Assembly: GCA_020636375.1 (NCBI GenBank) | Contig: JACJXZ010000002.1 | Coordinates: 372,001-436,000 of the forward strand | DNA: 64,000 bases | Direction of reading: 5' to 3' | Origin: Lewinellaceae bacterium | GTDB lineage: Bacteria; Bacteroidota; Bacteroidia; Chitinophagales; Saprospiraceae | Shown: positions 41,745 to 49,733 of the stretch, one piece after another | How the letters are laid out: each line of letters begins with the position of its first letter | Position numbering within the stretch: the stretch's first letter is position 1 | Made by a program: the position numbers and the translations under genes | The notes under the pieces: generated by a model | What the model was told of the DNA's origin: nothing | The model's database searches: none | Seen by the model: only the letters and a program-made list of their open reading frames with translations

Positions 41745-43130
41745 TCACTCTTCCAGCAACTCCAGCACTGCCGCCGTCATCACCACCACGCCGGTTTTGA
41801 TGGTCGGTTCGGGCAGGGGGGCGAACCTGGAATTGTGGAGGGGCGGCAGGCTGGCTTCTCCGCGCTGGGCGGCGGCATAGCGTTCCGGATCTACCGTGCC
41901 CAGCCAGAACATGAAGATGGGCACTTTTTCTTCGGTGCGGCCGTAGCGGGCGAAGTCTTCGCCGGCCATGCCGGGGGGCGCCTGCTCTACGTTCTCTGCC
42001 CCCAGCGCCTGGACGAACACCTGGCGGACGCGTTCCGTCAACTGAGGGTCGTTGTAGACGGCGGGCGTATATTCCTTGCGCAATTCGAAAAGCGGATATT
42101 TGTCTTCCGGAATGCCGGCCGACATCGCTACGCCGTTGCAAACCCGTTTGATCTTATCGATAAGTGCCATCCGCACCTCGTCGGAGTAGGAGCGCATGGT
42201 CAGTTCCAGCTTCACTTCATTGGGGATGATGTTGCCCTTGGTGCCGCCGTGGATGGAACCCACCGTGACCACCGCCGGGTCGAGGGGCGAAATCTCCCGG
42301 CTGACGATGGTTTGCAGGGCGACCACCATGCGGGAGGCCAGCAACACAGGGTCTTTGGTATCCTGTGGGTAGGCGCCGTGGCCTCCCTGGCCATAGACGG
42401 TGATGTCCATCATGTCGACGTTGGCGAGGCTGTAGCCGGAGCAGTAGCCCACCTTGCCCGCCGGCAGGCCGGGGCTGGCGTGCAGGGCGATGCCGTAATC
42501 GGGCAGCGGGAAGCGCCCGTACAGGCCGTCGTCCAGCATGGCGTTGGCGCCGCCGGAGCGCTCCTCTGCCGGCTGGCCGATGAAGACCAGCGTGCCTCTC
42601 CACCTGTCTTTCATCTCCGCCAGGCGGCGGGCAGCGCCGGTCCAGACCGTCATGTGGGCGTCGTGGCCGCAGGCGTGCATCACGCCGACCGTATTGCCGG
42701 CCTCGTCGATGGTGGTAACGGTGCTGGCGTAGGGCTTGCCGGTCTCCTCGACGATGGGCAGGGCATCCATGTCGGCCCGGACCAGCACGGTGGGCCCTTC
42801 GCCGTTCTTCAGTACGCCGACGACGCCGTTGCCGCCCACCTTTTCGGTGACGTCAAAGCCGATCTTGCGCAGTTCTTCCGCCATGCGTTTGGCCGTTTCT
42901 GTTTCGTAGAACGACAGCTCGGGGTGGGTATGGTAATGAATGTACAACTCTTCCAGGTAGGCATAGTCGGCATTTACCTGCCTGCGCACATCGTCGATCT
43001 TGCCGTCCAGGCCGTCCAGGAATTGGGCCGACGCCGACGCCTGCTGCTTCAGCTGGCGGACGGGGTCGTCCTGGGCGGATGCCGGCAGCAACAGGAAGAG
43101 AAGGCCTATGAAAACGAGTATTGATTTCAT
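41745..43130 (-). CDS. M20 family metal-dependent amidohydrolase, exported
   Basis: The start at 43130 (MKSILVFIGLLFLLLPASAQ) gives 461 residues with a signal peptide of about 20. M20D (IAA-amino-acid hydrolase/hippurate hydrolase-like) motifs are visible: 'VLVRADMDALPIVEETG', the metal-binding 'VMHACGHDAHMTVW', 'LVFIGQPAEERSGGANAMLDDG' and 'GMAGEDFARYG'. Such enzymes cleave N-acyl amino acids; periplasmic action is implied by the signal peptide. The preceding SGNH-hydrolase gene (43271) is on the same strand, separated by a spacer of TGT-rich inverted repeats. The upstream open frame through that repeat is not coding. Confidence 0.92.
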   Translation of the reverse strand: MKSILVFIGLLFLLLPASAQDDPVRQLKQQASASAQFLDGLDGKIDDVRRQVNADYAYLEELYIHYHTHPELSFYETETAKRMAEELRKIGFDVTEKVGGNGVVGVLKNGEGPTVLVRADMDALPIVEETGKPYASTVTTIDEAGNTVGVMHACGHDAHMTVWTGAARRLAEMKDRWRGTLVFIGQPAEERSGGANAMLDDGLYGRFPLPDYGIALHASPGLPAGKVGYCSGYSLANVDMMDITVYGQGGHGAYPQDTKDPVLLASRMVVALQTIVSREISPLDPAVVTVGSIHGGTKGNIIPNEVKLELTMRSYSDEVRMALIDKIKRVCNGVAMSAGIPEDKYPLFELRKEYTPAVYNDPQLTERVRQVFVQALGAENVEQAPPGMAGEDFARYGRTEEKVPIFMFWLGTVDPERYAAAQRGEASLPPLHNSRFAPLPEPTIKTGVVVMTAAVLELLEE

Positions 43131-43176
43131 GGATTGTTGTTTCTGCGAAAGTAGTGAAAAAGGGGGAGAATGTGGG

Positions 43177-43269
43177 GGTGTTGTTGGTTGTCTGTTGTTT
43201 GTTGTCGGGTGATGGTTGTCTGTTGTCTGTTGTCGGGCCATCGGTTTCCCAAACAAACAACAAACAACG
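43177..43269. repeat. Inverted TTGTTG/CAACAA tandem repeats
   Basis: TTGTCTGTTGT/TTGTTTGTTG words (43177-43238) face AAACAAACAACAAACAACGG (about 43250-43269). The arrays would pair in the spacer between the hydrolase and amidohydrolase genes. Confidence 0.55.
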
Positions 43270-43270
43270 G

Positions 43271-44017
43271 TCAACCTCCCCCCCTTGCCTCTTGCCCCCC
43301 TCCCCACGCTACCGCCGAAGCTGCTGCCCTCAGCTTTTCCGCTGTTTCCGGTTCCAGGCTGAAGTCGTAGGACATGAGGGCCGGGTCTTTGCCGAAGAAG
43401 GTGGCATAAAAGCAACAGGCGGCCAGGTAGGAGCCTGCGGGGCTGGGATGGTGGCCGTCCTCCTGGTAAAGCTCGATTTCGGGGTAGTGTCGGCGGGCAT
43501 AGGCCCAGGCCTCGCCCACGGGAGACACCTGGGCACCAATCTTTTTGGCCATGCGCTCATAACGTTCTTTGAGCAAGGCAGTCATGCCTTCGAAGGTGCC
43601 GACGGGGGGATAATAGCTGCGGTTGTCCGCATCGCCGTCCTTGCGGCCCCAGGTCATGTACAGGACGATGCTGGGTTTGGGGCGGAGGTGCCACCAGATG
43701 AACCGGTTGAGCCTGCGGACGTAGCGGAAGAACTGCCGCCGCACCCGCAGGATGGGCATGGCGGGCCGCTGGCTCTGGTCCTGGAGTACGATGATGTCCC
43801 ATCCTCCTTGCCGGATCGTCGCCCGGGTCTCCTGGTCGTTGTAATGCTGCTCCAGCGACCATCCGCCCGGTGCCCGCATGCCGAAGGCGAAGCTGTCGCC
43901 GGCGGATTCGGCCAGCCGCTGGATGATGGCCGGCATCTCGTGGGTATGGGTGTAGCTGTTGCCGATGAAGAGGGTGCGGAGGAATTGTCGTTGCTGGTGA
44001 GGCGAGCGGTCAGGCAT
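43271..44017 (-). CDS. SGNH/GDSL-like hydrolase
   Basis: The 248-residue protein has the block I serine in 'LFIGNSYTHTHEMPAIIQRLAES' and the block V Asp-His pair in 'YQEDGHHPSPAGSYLAACCFYATFFG'. 'IIVLQDQSQRP' fits the middle of the fold. This GNSYT/DGxHPSxxGxY pattern is that of the DUF4886-like esterase group. No signal peptide is visible, so it is probably cytoplasmic. Substrate unknown. The last residues (AWGGGQEARGGG) run into low-complexity repeat sequence, so the C-terminus may have been extended by the adjoining repeat. Confidence 0.8.
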   Translation of the reverse strand: MPDRSPHQQRQFLRTLFIGNSYTHTHEMPAIIQRLAESAGDSFAFGMRAPGGWSLEQHYNDQETRATIRQGGWDIIVLQDQSQRPAMPILRVRRQFFRYVRRLNRFIWWHLRPKPSIVLYMTWGRKDGDADNRSYYPPVGTFEGMTALLKERYERMAKKIGAQVSPVGEAWAYARRHYPEIELYQEDGHHPSPAGSYLAACCFYATFFGKDPALMSYDFSLEPETAEKLRAAASAVAWGGGQEARGGG

Positions 44018-44031
44018 TTTTGTGAAGTTTT

Positions 44032-44201
44032 GTAACTATTTAGCAGCCCTACGCTTTTTAGCCACGAAGCCCGATAACCATTGGGGAAAAACACTAAGAT
44101 TGCACAAGCCGATGCCCGATAGCTATCGGCATCGGCTTGGTGCGATCTTGGTGTCTTGGTGTCTTCGTGGCAAAGGCATCAGGCCCACCTAAAATAGTTA
44201 C
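44032..44201. repeat. Family A palindromic element, copy 4 (enlarged core)
   Basis: The ends are GTAACTATTTAG and CTAAAATAGTTAC. Outer sequence matches copy 2 at 11506 closely. At the loop a second palindrome has been added around CCCGATAGCTATCGG (flanked by AGCCGATGC and GCATCGGCT), and the left arm differs by CCCGATAACCATTGGGG. Confidence 0.8.
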
Positions 44202-44208
44202 GAAATAT

Positions 44209-45468
44209 TCAAATAATCATCCCCGCTCCTACCGTCTCATTCGTCCCCTCATCCACGAAGATCAGGCTGCCGGTGATGCGGTTTTTACGGTAGCTGTCGT
44301 AAAATAACGGCTTGGTGGTACGGATGGCCACCCGGGCGATGTCGTTCATGCCGATGTTCTGGTCGACCATATTGCGGTGCAGGCTGTTGATGTCCAGCTT
44401 GTAGCGGATTTCCTTGACGATGCAGCGGGCCTCCTGGGTAGTGTGCATGATCGTGTACTTGCCGCGCAGCTGAAGGGGGCGTTCGTTGAACCAGCACACC
44501 ATGACATCCAGGTCCTGGCCTGCCTCCGGGTGGTTGTTCTCGCGTACGATCATATCGCCGCGGCTCAGGTCGAGGTCGTCTTCCAAAAGCAGGGTGACAG
44601 ACATGGGGGCATAAGCCTCCTCCAGTTCTCCGTCGTAGGTGTCGATTTTGGCAATGGTAGTGGTGAAGCCTGAAGGCAGCAACATCACTTTGTCGCCTCT
44701 TTTGAACACCCCTCCGGCCACCCGGCCGCCGTAGCCCCGGTAGTCGTGAAAATCGTCTGTATTGGGGCGCACCACGTATTGCACCGGGAAGCGGCAGTCG
44801 ATAAAGTTGTGGTCGCTGCCGATGTGTACGTTTTCCAGGTAGTAGAGCAGGGTGGTGCCGCCGTACCAGGGCATGTTCCCGGACCGGTCCACCACGTTGT
44901 CTCCCTTCAGGGCGGAGATGGGAATGAAGTGCACGTCGCGCACATCCAGTTTATAGGAGAACTCCTCAAATTCCTGCTTGATTTCCTCGTATCGTTCCTG
45001 GCTATAGTCCACCAGATCCATTTTATTGATGCAGACGACCAGGTGAGGAATCTGCAGGAGGGAGGCGATGAAGGCGTGGCGGCGGGTTTGCTCCAGCACC
45101 CCTTTCCGGGCGTCGATGAGGATGAGGGCGACGTTGGCGGTCGAGGCGCCGGTCACCATGTTGCGCGTGTACTGGATGTGGCCTGGCGTGTCGGCGATGA
45201 TGAACTTGCGGCGGGGCGTGGAGAAGTAGCGATAGGCCACGTCGATGGTAATGCCCTGTTCGCGCTCCGCCTTGAGGCCGTCGGTCAGCAGAGCCAGGTT
45301 GACGCCTTCTTCGCCGCGGCGCTCGCTGCTCTGGCGCACGGCCTCGTACTGGTCTTCAAAGATGGATTTGCTGTCGTACAACAACCGCCCGATGAGGGTG
45401 GACTTTCCGTCGTCTACGCTGCCGGCGGTGGTGAAGCGCAGCAGTTCCATGTGTTTGGTGTCTAACAT
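44209..45468 (-). CDS. cysN: Sulfate adenylyltransferase subunit 1 (GTPase subunit)
   Basis: The start at 45468 (MLDTKHMELLRFTTAGSVDDGKSTLIGRLLYDS) gives 419 residues. GTPase motifs are all present: G1 'GSVDDGKST', the switch region 'EREQGITIDVAYRYF', G3 'ADTPGHIQY' and G4 'CINKMDLV'. Domains 2 and 3 ('YVVRPNTDDFHDYRGYGGRVAGG' and 'FNERPLQLRGKYTIMHTTQEARC') complete the CysN type without a fused CysC. It forms ATP sulfurylase with CysD and makes adenosine-5'-phosphosulfate. Usually cysN follows cysD closely. Here an S23-type gene and repeats lie between them. Downstream is a family A element. Confidence 0.95.
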   Translation of the reverse strand: MLDTKHMELLRFTTAGSVDDGKSTLIGRLLYDSKSIFEDQYEAVRQSSERRGEEGVNLALLTDGLKAEREQGITIDVAYRYFSTPRRKFIIADTPGHIQYTRNMVTGASTANVALILIDARKGVLEQTRRHAFIASLLQIPHLVVCINKMDLVDYSQERYEEIKQEFEEFSYKLDVRDVHFIPISALKGDNVVDRSGNMPWYGGTTLLYYLENVHIGSDHNFIDCRFPVQYVVRPNTDDFHDYRGYGGRVAGGVFKRGDKVMLLPSGFTTTIAKIDTYDGELEEAYAPMSVTLLLEDDLDLSRGDMIVRENNHPEAGQDLDVMVCWFNERPLQLRGKYTIMHTTQEARCIVKEIRYKLDINSLHRNMVDQNIGMNDIARVAIRTTKPLFYDSYRKNRITGSLIFVDEGTNETVGAGMII

Positions 45469-45519
45469 GTTCAAATCTGGATTTTCAATTCCTGGTTATT
45501 GATTTTTTCGAGGTTAATG

Positions 45520-45612
45520 GGGTGTGGGGGTGTGGCGGTGTACGGGGGTGAGCCGGACGGGGGCGGTGTACGGTGTACGGGTGTACGGTGTACGGGGGGT
45601 GTGGGGGGGGTA
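45520..45612. repeat. GTGTACGG tandem repeat, cysN side of the S23 gene
   Basis: GTGTACGG and GGGTGTACGG words recur many times. Their reverse complement CCGTACAC makes up the array at 46017-46158 on the other side of the four-helix-bundle gene. Confidence 0.65.
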
Positions 45613-45624
45613 CGGTACATTCTT

Positions 45625-45975
45625 TCATCTGTTTGCTTTGATTGAATTGACGATTATGCCCAACAGAATGTTCGCCTCTTTCATCAGAGGGGCAATTTTA
45701 TCATCCCATCCATTCAGCAGGCGTTGGAGCATATCGAGCCATACAAGAGATTCATCCAGTTCTTCCTCTACAATTTTTCTTTTATTTATCAGGTCTTTAG
45801 TGGATTTACCCCGGTTACTGGCGCTGTAGTTCGCTGCCGAAGAGGTAGCCGATTTTATTAGTTGTCTCTTAATGATGATAAACTCATCTGCTTTCGGCAA
45901 ATCCCTGCAAAGCAGAATTACATCTAGCGCCCACACTTTAAAACGTTCCAGTAAAACTGCTTTATCCATTTGCAT
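45625..45975 (-). CDS. S23-type four-helix-bundle protein inside the cys operon
   Basis: The likely start is ATG at 45975 or 45969 (MQMDKAVLLERFKVWALDVILLC), giving about 116 residues. Frames further upstream run through the GTAC repeat and are low-complexity. The pattern 'F.VWALDVILLCRDLPKADEFIIIKRQLIKSATSSAANYSASNRGKS' followed by 'EEELDESLVWLDML' is that of the four-helix-bundle family first found encoded in 23S rRNA intervening sequences and related to the Avd protein. Its role is unknown; it is a basic, RNA- or DNA-binding-like pentamer in known structures. It sits between cysD and cysN on the same strand, bounded by inverted GTAC-rich arrays. Codons are clearly less GC-rich than in the cys genes, which suggests a separate origin. 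Confidence 0.82.
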   Translation of the reverse strand: MQMDKAVLLERFKVWALDVILLCRDLPKADEFIIIKRQLIKSATSSAANYSASNRGKSTKDLINKRKIVEEELDESLVWLDMLQRLLNGWDDKIAPLMKEANILLGIIVNSIKANR

Positions 45976-46016
45976 GGTGTTTTTTAAAACTGTCTTGTTC
46001 TCCCCATCCACCGTAC

Positions 46017-46158
46017 ACACCCCTATCCCGTCCCCTTCCCGTACACCGTACACGCCCCCATCCCGTACACGCCCCGTACACCGTACACGCCCCCATCCCG
46101 TCCCCTTCCCGTACACCGTACACGCCCCCCATCCCGTCCCCGCCCCGTACACCGTACA
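46017..46158. repeat. CCGTACAC tandem repeat, cysD side of the S23 gene
   Basis: CCGTACACCGTACACG followed by CCCCCATCCCGT(CCCCTTCC) is repeated about four times. It abuts the cysD stop codon at 46159. Confidence 0.7.
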
Positions 46159-47067
46159 TCAAAAATACCCCTGCTTCTTCCGGTCCTCCATCGCCGTTTC
46201 CGATCGTTTGTCGTCGGCGCGGCCGCCCCGTTCGGTCTGGCGGGCGGCGGCCACTTCCTGGATGATGTCTTCGATGGTGGCTGCTTCGGACCGCCAGACG
46301 CCGGTGCAGGTCATGTCGCCGATGGTACGGCAGCGGACGGTCATTTCTTTTACGGAAGCTTCCTCTTCGGGCCGTTTGGCGATGTATTCACAATCGGCCA
46401 GCAGGATGCCGTCGCGTTCGAAGACTTTGCGTTTATGAGCGAAGTAGAGGCTGGGCAGTTCTACTTTTTCCTGGGCCAGGTACATCCACACGTCCAGCTC
46501 CGTCCAGTTGCTGATGGGGAAGACGCGGAAGTGCTCGCCGAAGTGTTTCTTGCCGTTGAAGATATTCCACAGTTCCGGGCGCTGGTTCTTGGGGTCCCAC
46601 TGGCCGAATTCGTCGCGGTGGGAAAAGAAGCGTTCTTTGGCGCGGGCCTTTTCCTCGTCGCGCCGGCCGCCCCCGAGGGCGGCGTCGAACTTGCCTTGCT
46701 CCAGCGCTTCCAGCAGGGCGGTGGTCTGTAGGTAGTTCCGGCTGGCGTTGTAGCCTTTCTCTTCCACGACCAGCCCCCGGTCGATGGCCTCCTGCACGGA
46801 GCCCACGATCAGCCTGGCGCCGGTTTTTCCCACCAGTTTGTCCCGGAATTCGAGGGTTTCCGGGAAGTTGTGGCCGGTGTCGATGTGGAGGAGGGGGAAG
46901 GGGATTTTGGCCGGATAAAAGGCCTTCATGGCCAGGTGGGCCATGAGGATGGAATCCTTGCCGCCGGAGAACATCAGCACCGGGCGTTCGAACTGTGCCG
47001 CTACCTCGCGGATAACATAAATGGATTCCGATTCCAGCTCTTTCAGGTGGTTCAGGTTGTAGCTCAT
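46159..47067 (-). CDS. cysD: Sulfate adenylyltransferase subunit 2
   Basis: The 302-residue protein has the PP-loop 'VLMFSGGKDSILMAHLAMKAF' and the family blocks 'FPLLHIDTGHNFPETLEFRD', 'FDAALGGGRRDEEKARAKERFFSHRDEFGQWDPKNQRPELWN' and 'RVFPISNWTELDVWMYL'. It is the ATP-binding catalytic subunit of ATP sulfurylase with CysN and starts sulfate activation. The end 'SETAMEDRKKQGYF' is the standard CysD C-terminus. The stop directly meets the GTAC repeat array. The cysC gene lies 48 bases upstream, so cysC-cysD-cysN form one transcription unit interrupted by the S23 gene. Confidence 0.96.
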   Translation of the reverse strand: MSYNLNHLKELESESIYVIREVAAQFERPVLMFSGGKDSILMAHLAMKAFYPAKIPFPLLHIDTGHNFPETLEFRDKLVGKTGARLIVGSVQEAIDRGLVVEEKGYNASRNYLQTTALLEALEQGKFDAALGGGRRDEEKARAKERFFSHRDEFGQWDPKNQRPELWNIFNGKKHFGEHFRVFPISNWTELDVWMYLAQEKVELPSLYFAHKRKVFERDGILLADCEYIAKRPEEEASVKEMTVRCRTIGDMTCTGVWRSEAATIEDIIQEVAAARQTERGGRADDKRSETAMEDRKKQGYF

Positions 47068-47115
47068 GGTTTGGTTGTTTGATATCGGTTCCCCTCGGCT
47101 TCGCTCGGGGCAAAG

Positions 47116-47721
47116 TCAGCCCCGGCGGTACTTAATGACGGGTTCTATGAATTCGAAAACAGCGCGGACGCTGTCGTGCAGGCTCATCTGGTCGGTGCGG
47201 ATTTCCAGGGCCGGGTTTTCCGGCGGTTCGTACGGAGCGTCGATGCCGGTGAAGCCTGTTATTTCTCCGGCGCGGGCTTTTTTGTAGAGGCCTTTGACGT
47301 CGCGGGCTTCGCACACTTCCAGCGGGGCGTTGATGTAGATTTCAATGAAATCTTCTTCGCCGATGATATTGCGGGCCATCTGCCGGATGGCCGCCGTAGG
47401 GCTGATAAAGGAGTTGATGGTGATGATGCCGCTGTGGACGTAGAGTCTGGACAGTTCGGCGATGCGGCGGATATTTTCCCGCCGCCCTTCGTCGCTGAAA
47501 TCTACGTTATTATTGATGCCGGTGCGGACGTTGTCGCCGTCCAGGGCCTGGGGGAAATAGCCTTCGTTGTAGAGGCGCCGTTCCAGGTGCTGGGCGATGG
47601 TGCTTTTGCCCGAGCCCGACAGGCCGGTCAGCCACAGCACCTTGCTGTGTTGCATGAGCCGGTTTTCGCGGTCAGCCCGCTGCAGAAACCGGTCGTGGAT
47701 GGGATGGAGATGCTTGTTCAA
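47116..47721 (-). CDS. cysC: Adenylylsulfate kinase
   Basis: The P-loop 'LWLTGLSGSGKSTIAQHLE' is followed by 'LDGDNVRTGINNNVDFSDEGRRENIRRIAEL', the APS-binding region, and 'VCEARDVKGLYKKARAGEITGFTGIDAPYEPP'. It phosphorylates APS to PAPS. No ATG lies early enough for the normal N-terminus; the best fit is TTG at 47721, which gives LNKHLHPIHDRF... and 201 residues, the usual length. A GTG at 47784 would add 21 residues without family support. It is the second gene of the minus-strand sulfate cluster after the DUF2061 gene. Confidence 0.92.
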   Translation of the reverse strand: MNKHLHPIHDRFLQRADRENRLMQHSKVLWLTGLSGSGKSTIAQHLERRLYNEGYFPQALDGDNVRTGINNNVDFSDEGRRENIRRIAELSRLYVHSGIITINSFISPTAAIRQMARNIIGEEDFIEIYINAPLEVCEARDVKGLYKKARAGEITGFTGIDAPYEPPENPALEIRTDQMSLHDSVRAVFEFIEPVIKYRRG

Positions 47722-47863
47722 GGCGATTCTGAATTCTACTTTGGTAAACAATCCACCACTAAGGTCAGGTAGCGCCAAATCCACACTGCCCGGTATTTAA
47801 TTGGGATTCGTGGGATTTAGAGACTTAGTGGCAAAAAACAACGGCAAAGAAACGGCAAATCCG

Positions 47864-48139
47864 TTATTTACCCAAATCCACTTCCTGTTGCTTTGCCGGG
47901 CGCCTGAAGATGTGACGTACCGTTCCTCTCGGCACCATCTGCCAGGCCCGCTCGTGGAGGTAGTATATCGCCAGTTTAATAACCAGTTCCAGCCCGGCAA
48001 CGATGCTCGATTTCTGGAGGACATCATCGCAGCCCGTGCCCGAAAAAATGAAAAAGGCGAGGGCAAAAGTGGTTGCCGTGGCGATCAGCCGCCAGGTGAC
48101 GGCTTTGAGGATACTCCGCAGTTTTGATTCTTTTTCCAT
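47864..48139 (-). CDS. DUF2061 small membrane protein
   Basis: The 91-residue product has the DUF2061 start 'SILKAVTWRLIATATTFALAFFIFSG' and a second helix 'ELVIKLAIYYLHERAWQMV' ending in a basic tail. This family often sits beside cys genes in Bacteroidota and other groups, and here it is the first gene of the cysC-cysD-cysN unit, which supports a role tied to sulfate or sulfite metabolism. The mechanism is unknown. Its start is 178 bases from the divergent sulfhydrylase gene. Confidence 0.88.
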   Translation of the reverse strand: MEKESKLRSILKAVTWRLIATATTFALAFFIFSGTGCDDVLQKSSIVAGLELVIKLAIYYLHERAWQMVPRGTVRHIFRRPAKQQEVDLGK

Positions 48140-48228
48140 GGCCTTCTCTTTTTAATGGGGAATGTGTTCCCGGTAAACCTCATTCCCGGGAAGTTGCAAA
48201 TATGGGGATAAATTGCAAGTATCCTATT

Positions 48229-48242
48229 ATCCCTATAGGGAT
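48229..48242. promoter_or_regulatory. Palindromic candidate operator ATCCCTATAGGGAT
   Basis: A perfect 14-base palindrome lies between the divergent sulfate-activation operon (48139, minus) and the sulfhydrylase gene (48317, plus). The related words GGGGATA (about 48203-48210) and TATCC are close by. It is a candidate shared operator for a sulfur regulator. Confidence 0.45.
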
Positions 48243-48316
48243 TTTATGAAATCAAAAATCCGGTTAATTTAAACAGAAAAGCGTTATCATAGCTGAATTG
48301 TTGACAAACTTGTACC

Positions 48317-49513
48317 ATGGAGAAAAACAAAAAGCGGTTTGAGACCCAGGCTATCCGGGGGCAGATGGAAAGCACCGGCTACCGCGAGCACAGCACGCCC
48401 TTGTTCCTGACTTCCAGCTTCACCTTTCCCAGCGCCGAGTTGATGGCCGACACCTTTGCCGGCCAGGCCGACGGCATCATTTATTCCCGATACAGCAACC
48501 CCAATACCGACGAGCTGATCCAAAAGGCATGCGCCATGGAAGGGGCGGAAGACGGCTTCGCCACGGCTTCCGGCATGGCGGCCGTTTTTGCCGGTTTGGC
48601 GGCGTTCCTGCAGGCCGGCGACCACGTCCTGGCCTCCCGGGCAGTCTTCGGCTCGACCCATCAGATCCTCACGGAACTGCTGCCCCGCTGGGGCATTACG
48701 CACACTTATGCCGACCCGCAGGACATCGACAACTGGGAACAGTACCTGACGCCCAATACCCGCATGATCGTCCTGGAAACCCCTTCCAACCCGGGCCTGG
48801 CGCTGATCGACCTGGAAAAGGCCGGCGCCCTGGCGCGCCGCCACGGCCTGATCCTCAACGTCGACAACTGCTTTGCCACGCCCTGCCTGCAGCGGCCGCT
48901 GGAGTACGGCGCCCACCTCTCCGTGCACTCCGGCACCAAATGGATGGACGGCCAGGGGCGCGTCCTCGGCGGCCTGGTCGTTGGCGATGCAGAGCTGATC
49001 GAAAAAGTGCGGTTCTTCTGCCGCCATACCGGCCCGGCCATGTCGCCCTTTAATGCCTGGATCCTGTCTAAAAGCCTGGAAACCCTGTCCGTGCGGATGG
49101 AGCGCCACTGCGGCAATGCCCTCCGGCTGGCCAATTTCCTGGAGGGGCACCAGGGTGTGAGCCGGGTTCTTTATCCCCATTTGCCTTCCCATCCGCAGTA
49201 TGAGCTGGCCAGGAAACAGATGCGCCTGGGAGGCGGCATCGTGGCCTTTGAACTGGAGGGCGGGGCAGCGGCCGGCATGCGGTTCCTCAACCGCCTCCGG
49301 ATGTGCTCCCTGTCTTCCAACCTGGGCGATTCCCGGACGATCGCCACCCACCCGGCTTCCACCACCCACTCCAAACTCAAAGAAGAGGAACGGCAGGCGG
49401 TGGGCATCCGGCCGGGCCTGGTGCGCGTTTCCGTCGGCCTGGAACATATCGATGATATTGTGGAGGATGTGGGGCAGGCGTTGGGGGGAAGGAGTGAAGG
49501 AGTGAAGGAGTGA
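48317..49513 (+). CDS. metZ: O-succinylhomoserine sulfhydrylase-like Cys/Met metabolism enzyme
   Basis: The 398-residue protein belongs to the Cys/Met-metabolism PLP family. Visible are 'YSRYSNPNTDELIQKACAMEGAEDGFATASGMAAVFA', the cofactor aspartate in 'LILNVDNCFATPCLQRPLEYGAHLSVHSGTKWMDGQG' with the PLP lysine (SGTKWMDG), and 'SLSSNLGDSRTIATHPASTTHSKL'. The SGTKWMDGQGR stretch is typical of MetZ rather than MetB. It should join sulfide with O-succinyl- or O-acetylhomoserine to give homocysteine. Divergence from the sulfate-activation operon fits a common sulfur regulon. The C-terminal 'GRSEGVKE' is encoded by a GGAGTGAAGGAGTGA repeat. Confidence 0.9.
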   Translation: MEKNKKRFETQAIRGQMESTGYREHSTPLFLTSSFTFPSAELMADTFAGQADGIIYSRYSNPNTDELIQKACAMEGAEDGFATASGMAAVFAGLAAFLQAGDHVLASRAVFGSTHQILTELLPRWGITHTYADPQDIDNWEQYLTPNTRMIVLETPSNPGLALIDLEKAGALARRHGLILNVDNCFATPCLQRPLEYGAHLSVHSGTKWMDGQGRVLGGLVVGDAELIEKVRFFCRHTGPAMSPFNAWILSKSLETLSVRMERHCGNALRLANFLEGHQGVSRVLYPHLPSHPQYELARKQMRLGGGIVAFELEGGAAAGMRFLNRLRMCSLSSNLGDSRTIATHPASTTHSKLKEEERQAVGIRPGLVRVSVGLEHIDDIVEDVGQALGGRSEGVKE

Positions 49514-49547
49514 TTAACAGGGGCTTAGAGTCGGTTTTATGTATCCT

Positions 49548-49673
49548 GGGCGCGATTCCTTTTTGTACCCCTTGCTCGGTTTTAGGCCCATCCGGCCGGC
49601 AGGCGCCTAACGCCCAAAACCTAATGCCTAAATCCTCCCAACATCGGAGGGGGCACAATTTAGCATCGCACCC
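49548..49673. mobile_element. Family D transposase-less element, copy 2
   Basis: The ends are GGGCGCGAT (49548) and ATCGCACCC (to 49673), with near-repeats TGTATCCT and TGTATCAT just outside. The body shares TTTTTGTACCCCTTGC, CGCCCAAAACCTAAT and CCTCCCAACA then CGGAGGGGGCACAATTT with copy 1. A CCAGGTACTTA word just after it (49691) resembles a family C end. Confidence 0.6.
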
Positions 49674-49733
49674 TGTATCATCATCTGTATCCAGGTACTT
49701 ACGTGGAAATATGAATGCACGCATACCCATCCC

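Noticed and set aside
45976..46152. N-terminal extension of the S23-type protein (MYGAGTGWGACTVYG...)
   Set aside because: It is translated from the GTAC tandem repeat. Family members start at the MQMDKAV position, so the extension is not part of the gene.
48229..48242. Assigning the palindrome to a named sulfur regulator
   Set aside because: The sequence does not match any operator I can name with confidence and no regulator gene is adjacent, so only an unnamed candidate operator is reported.
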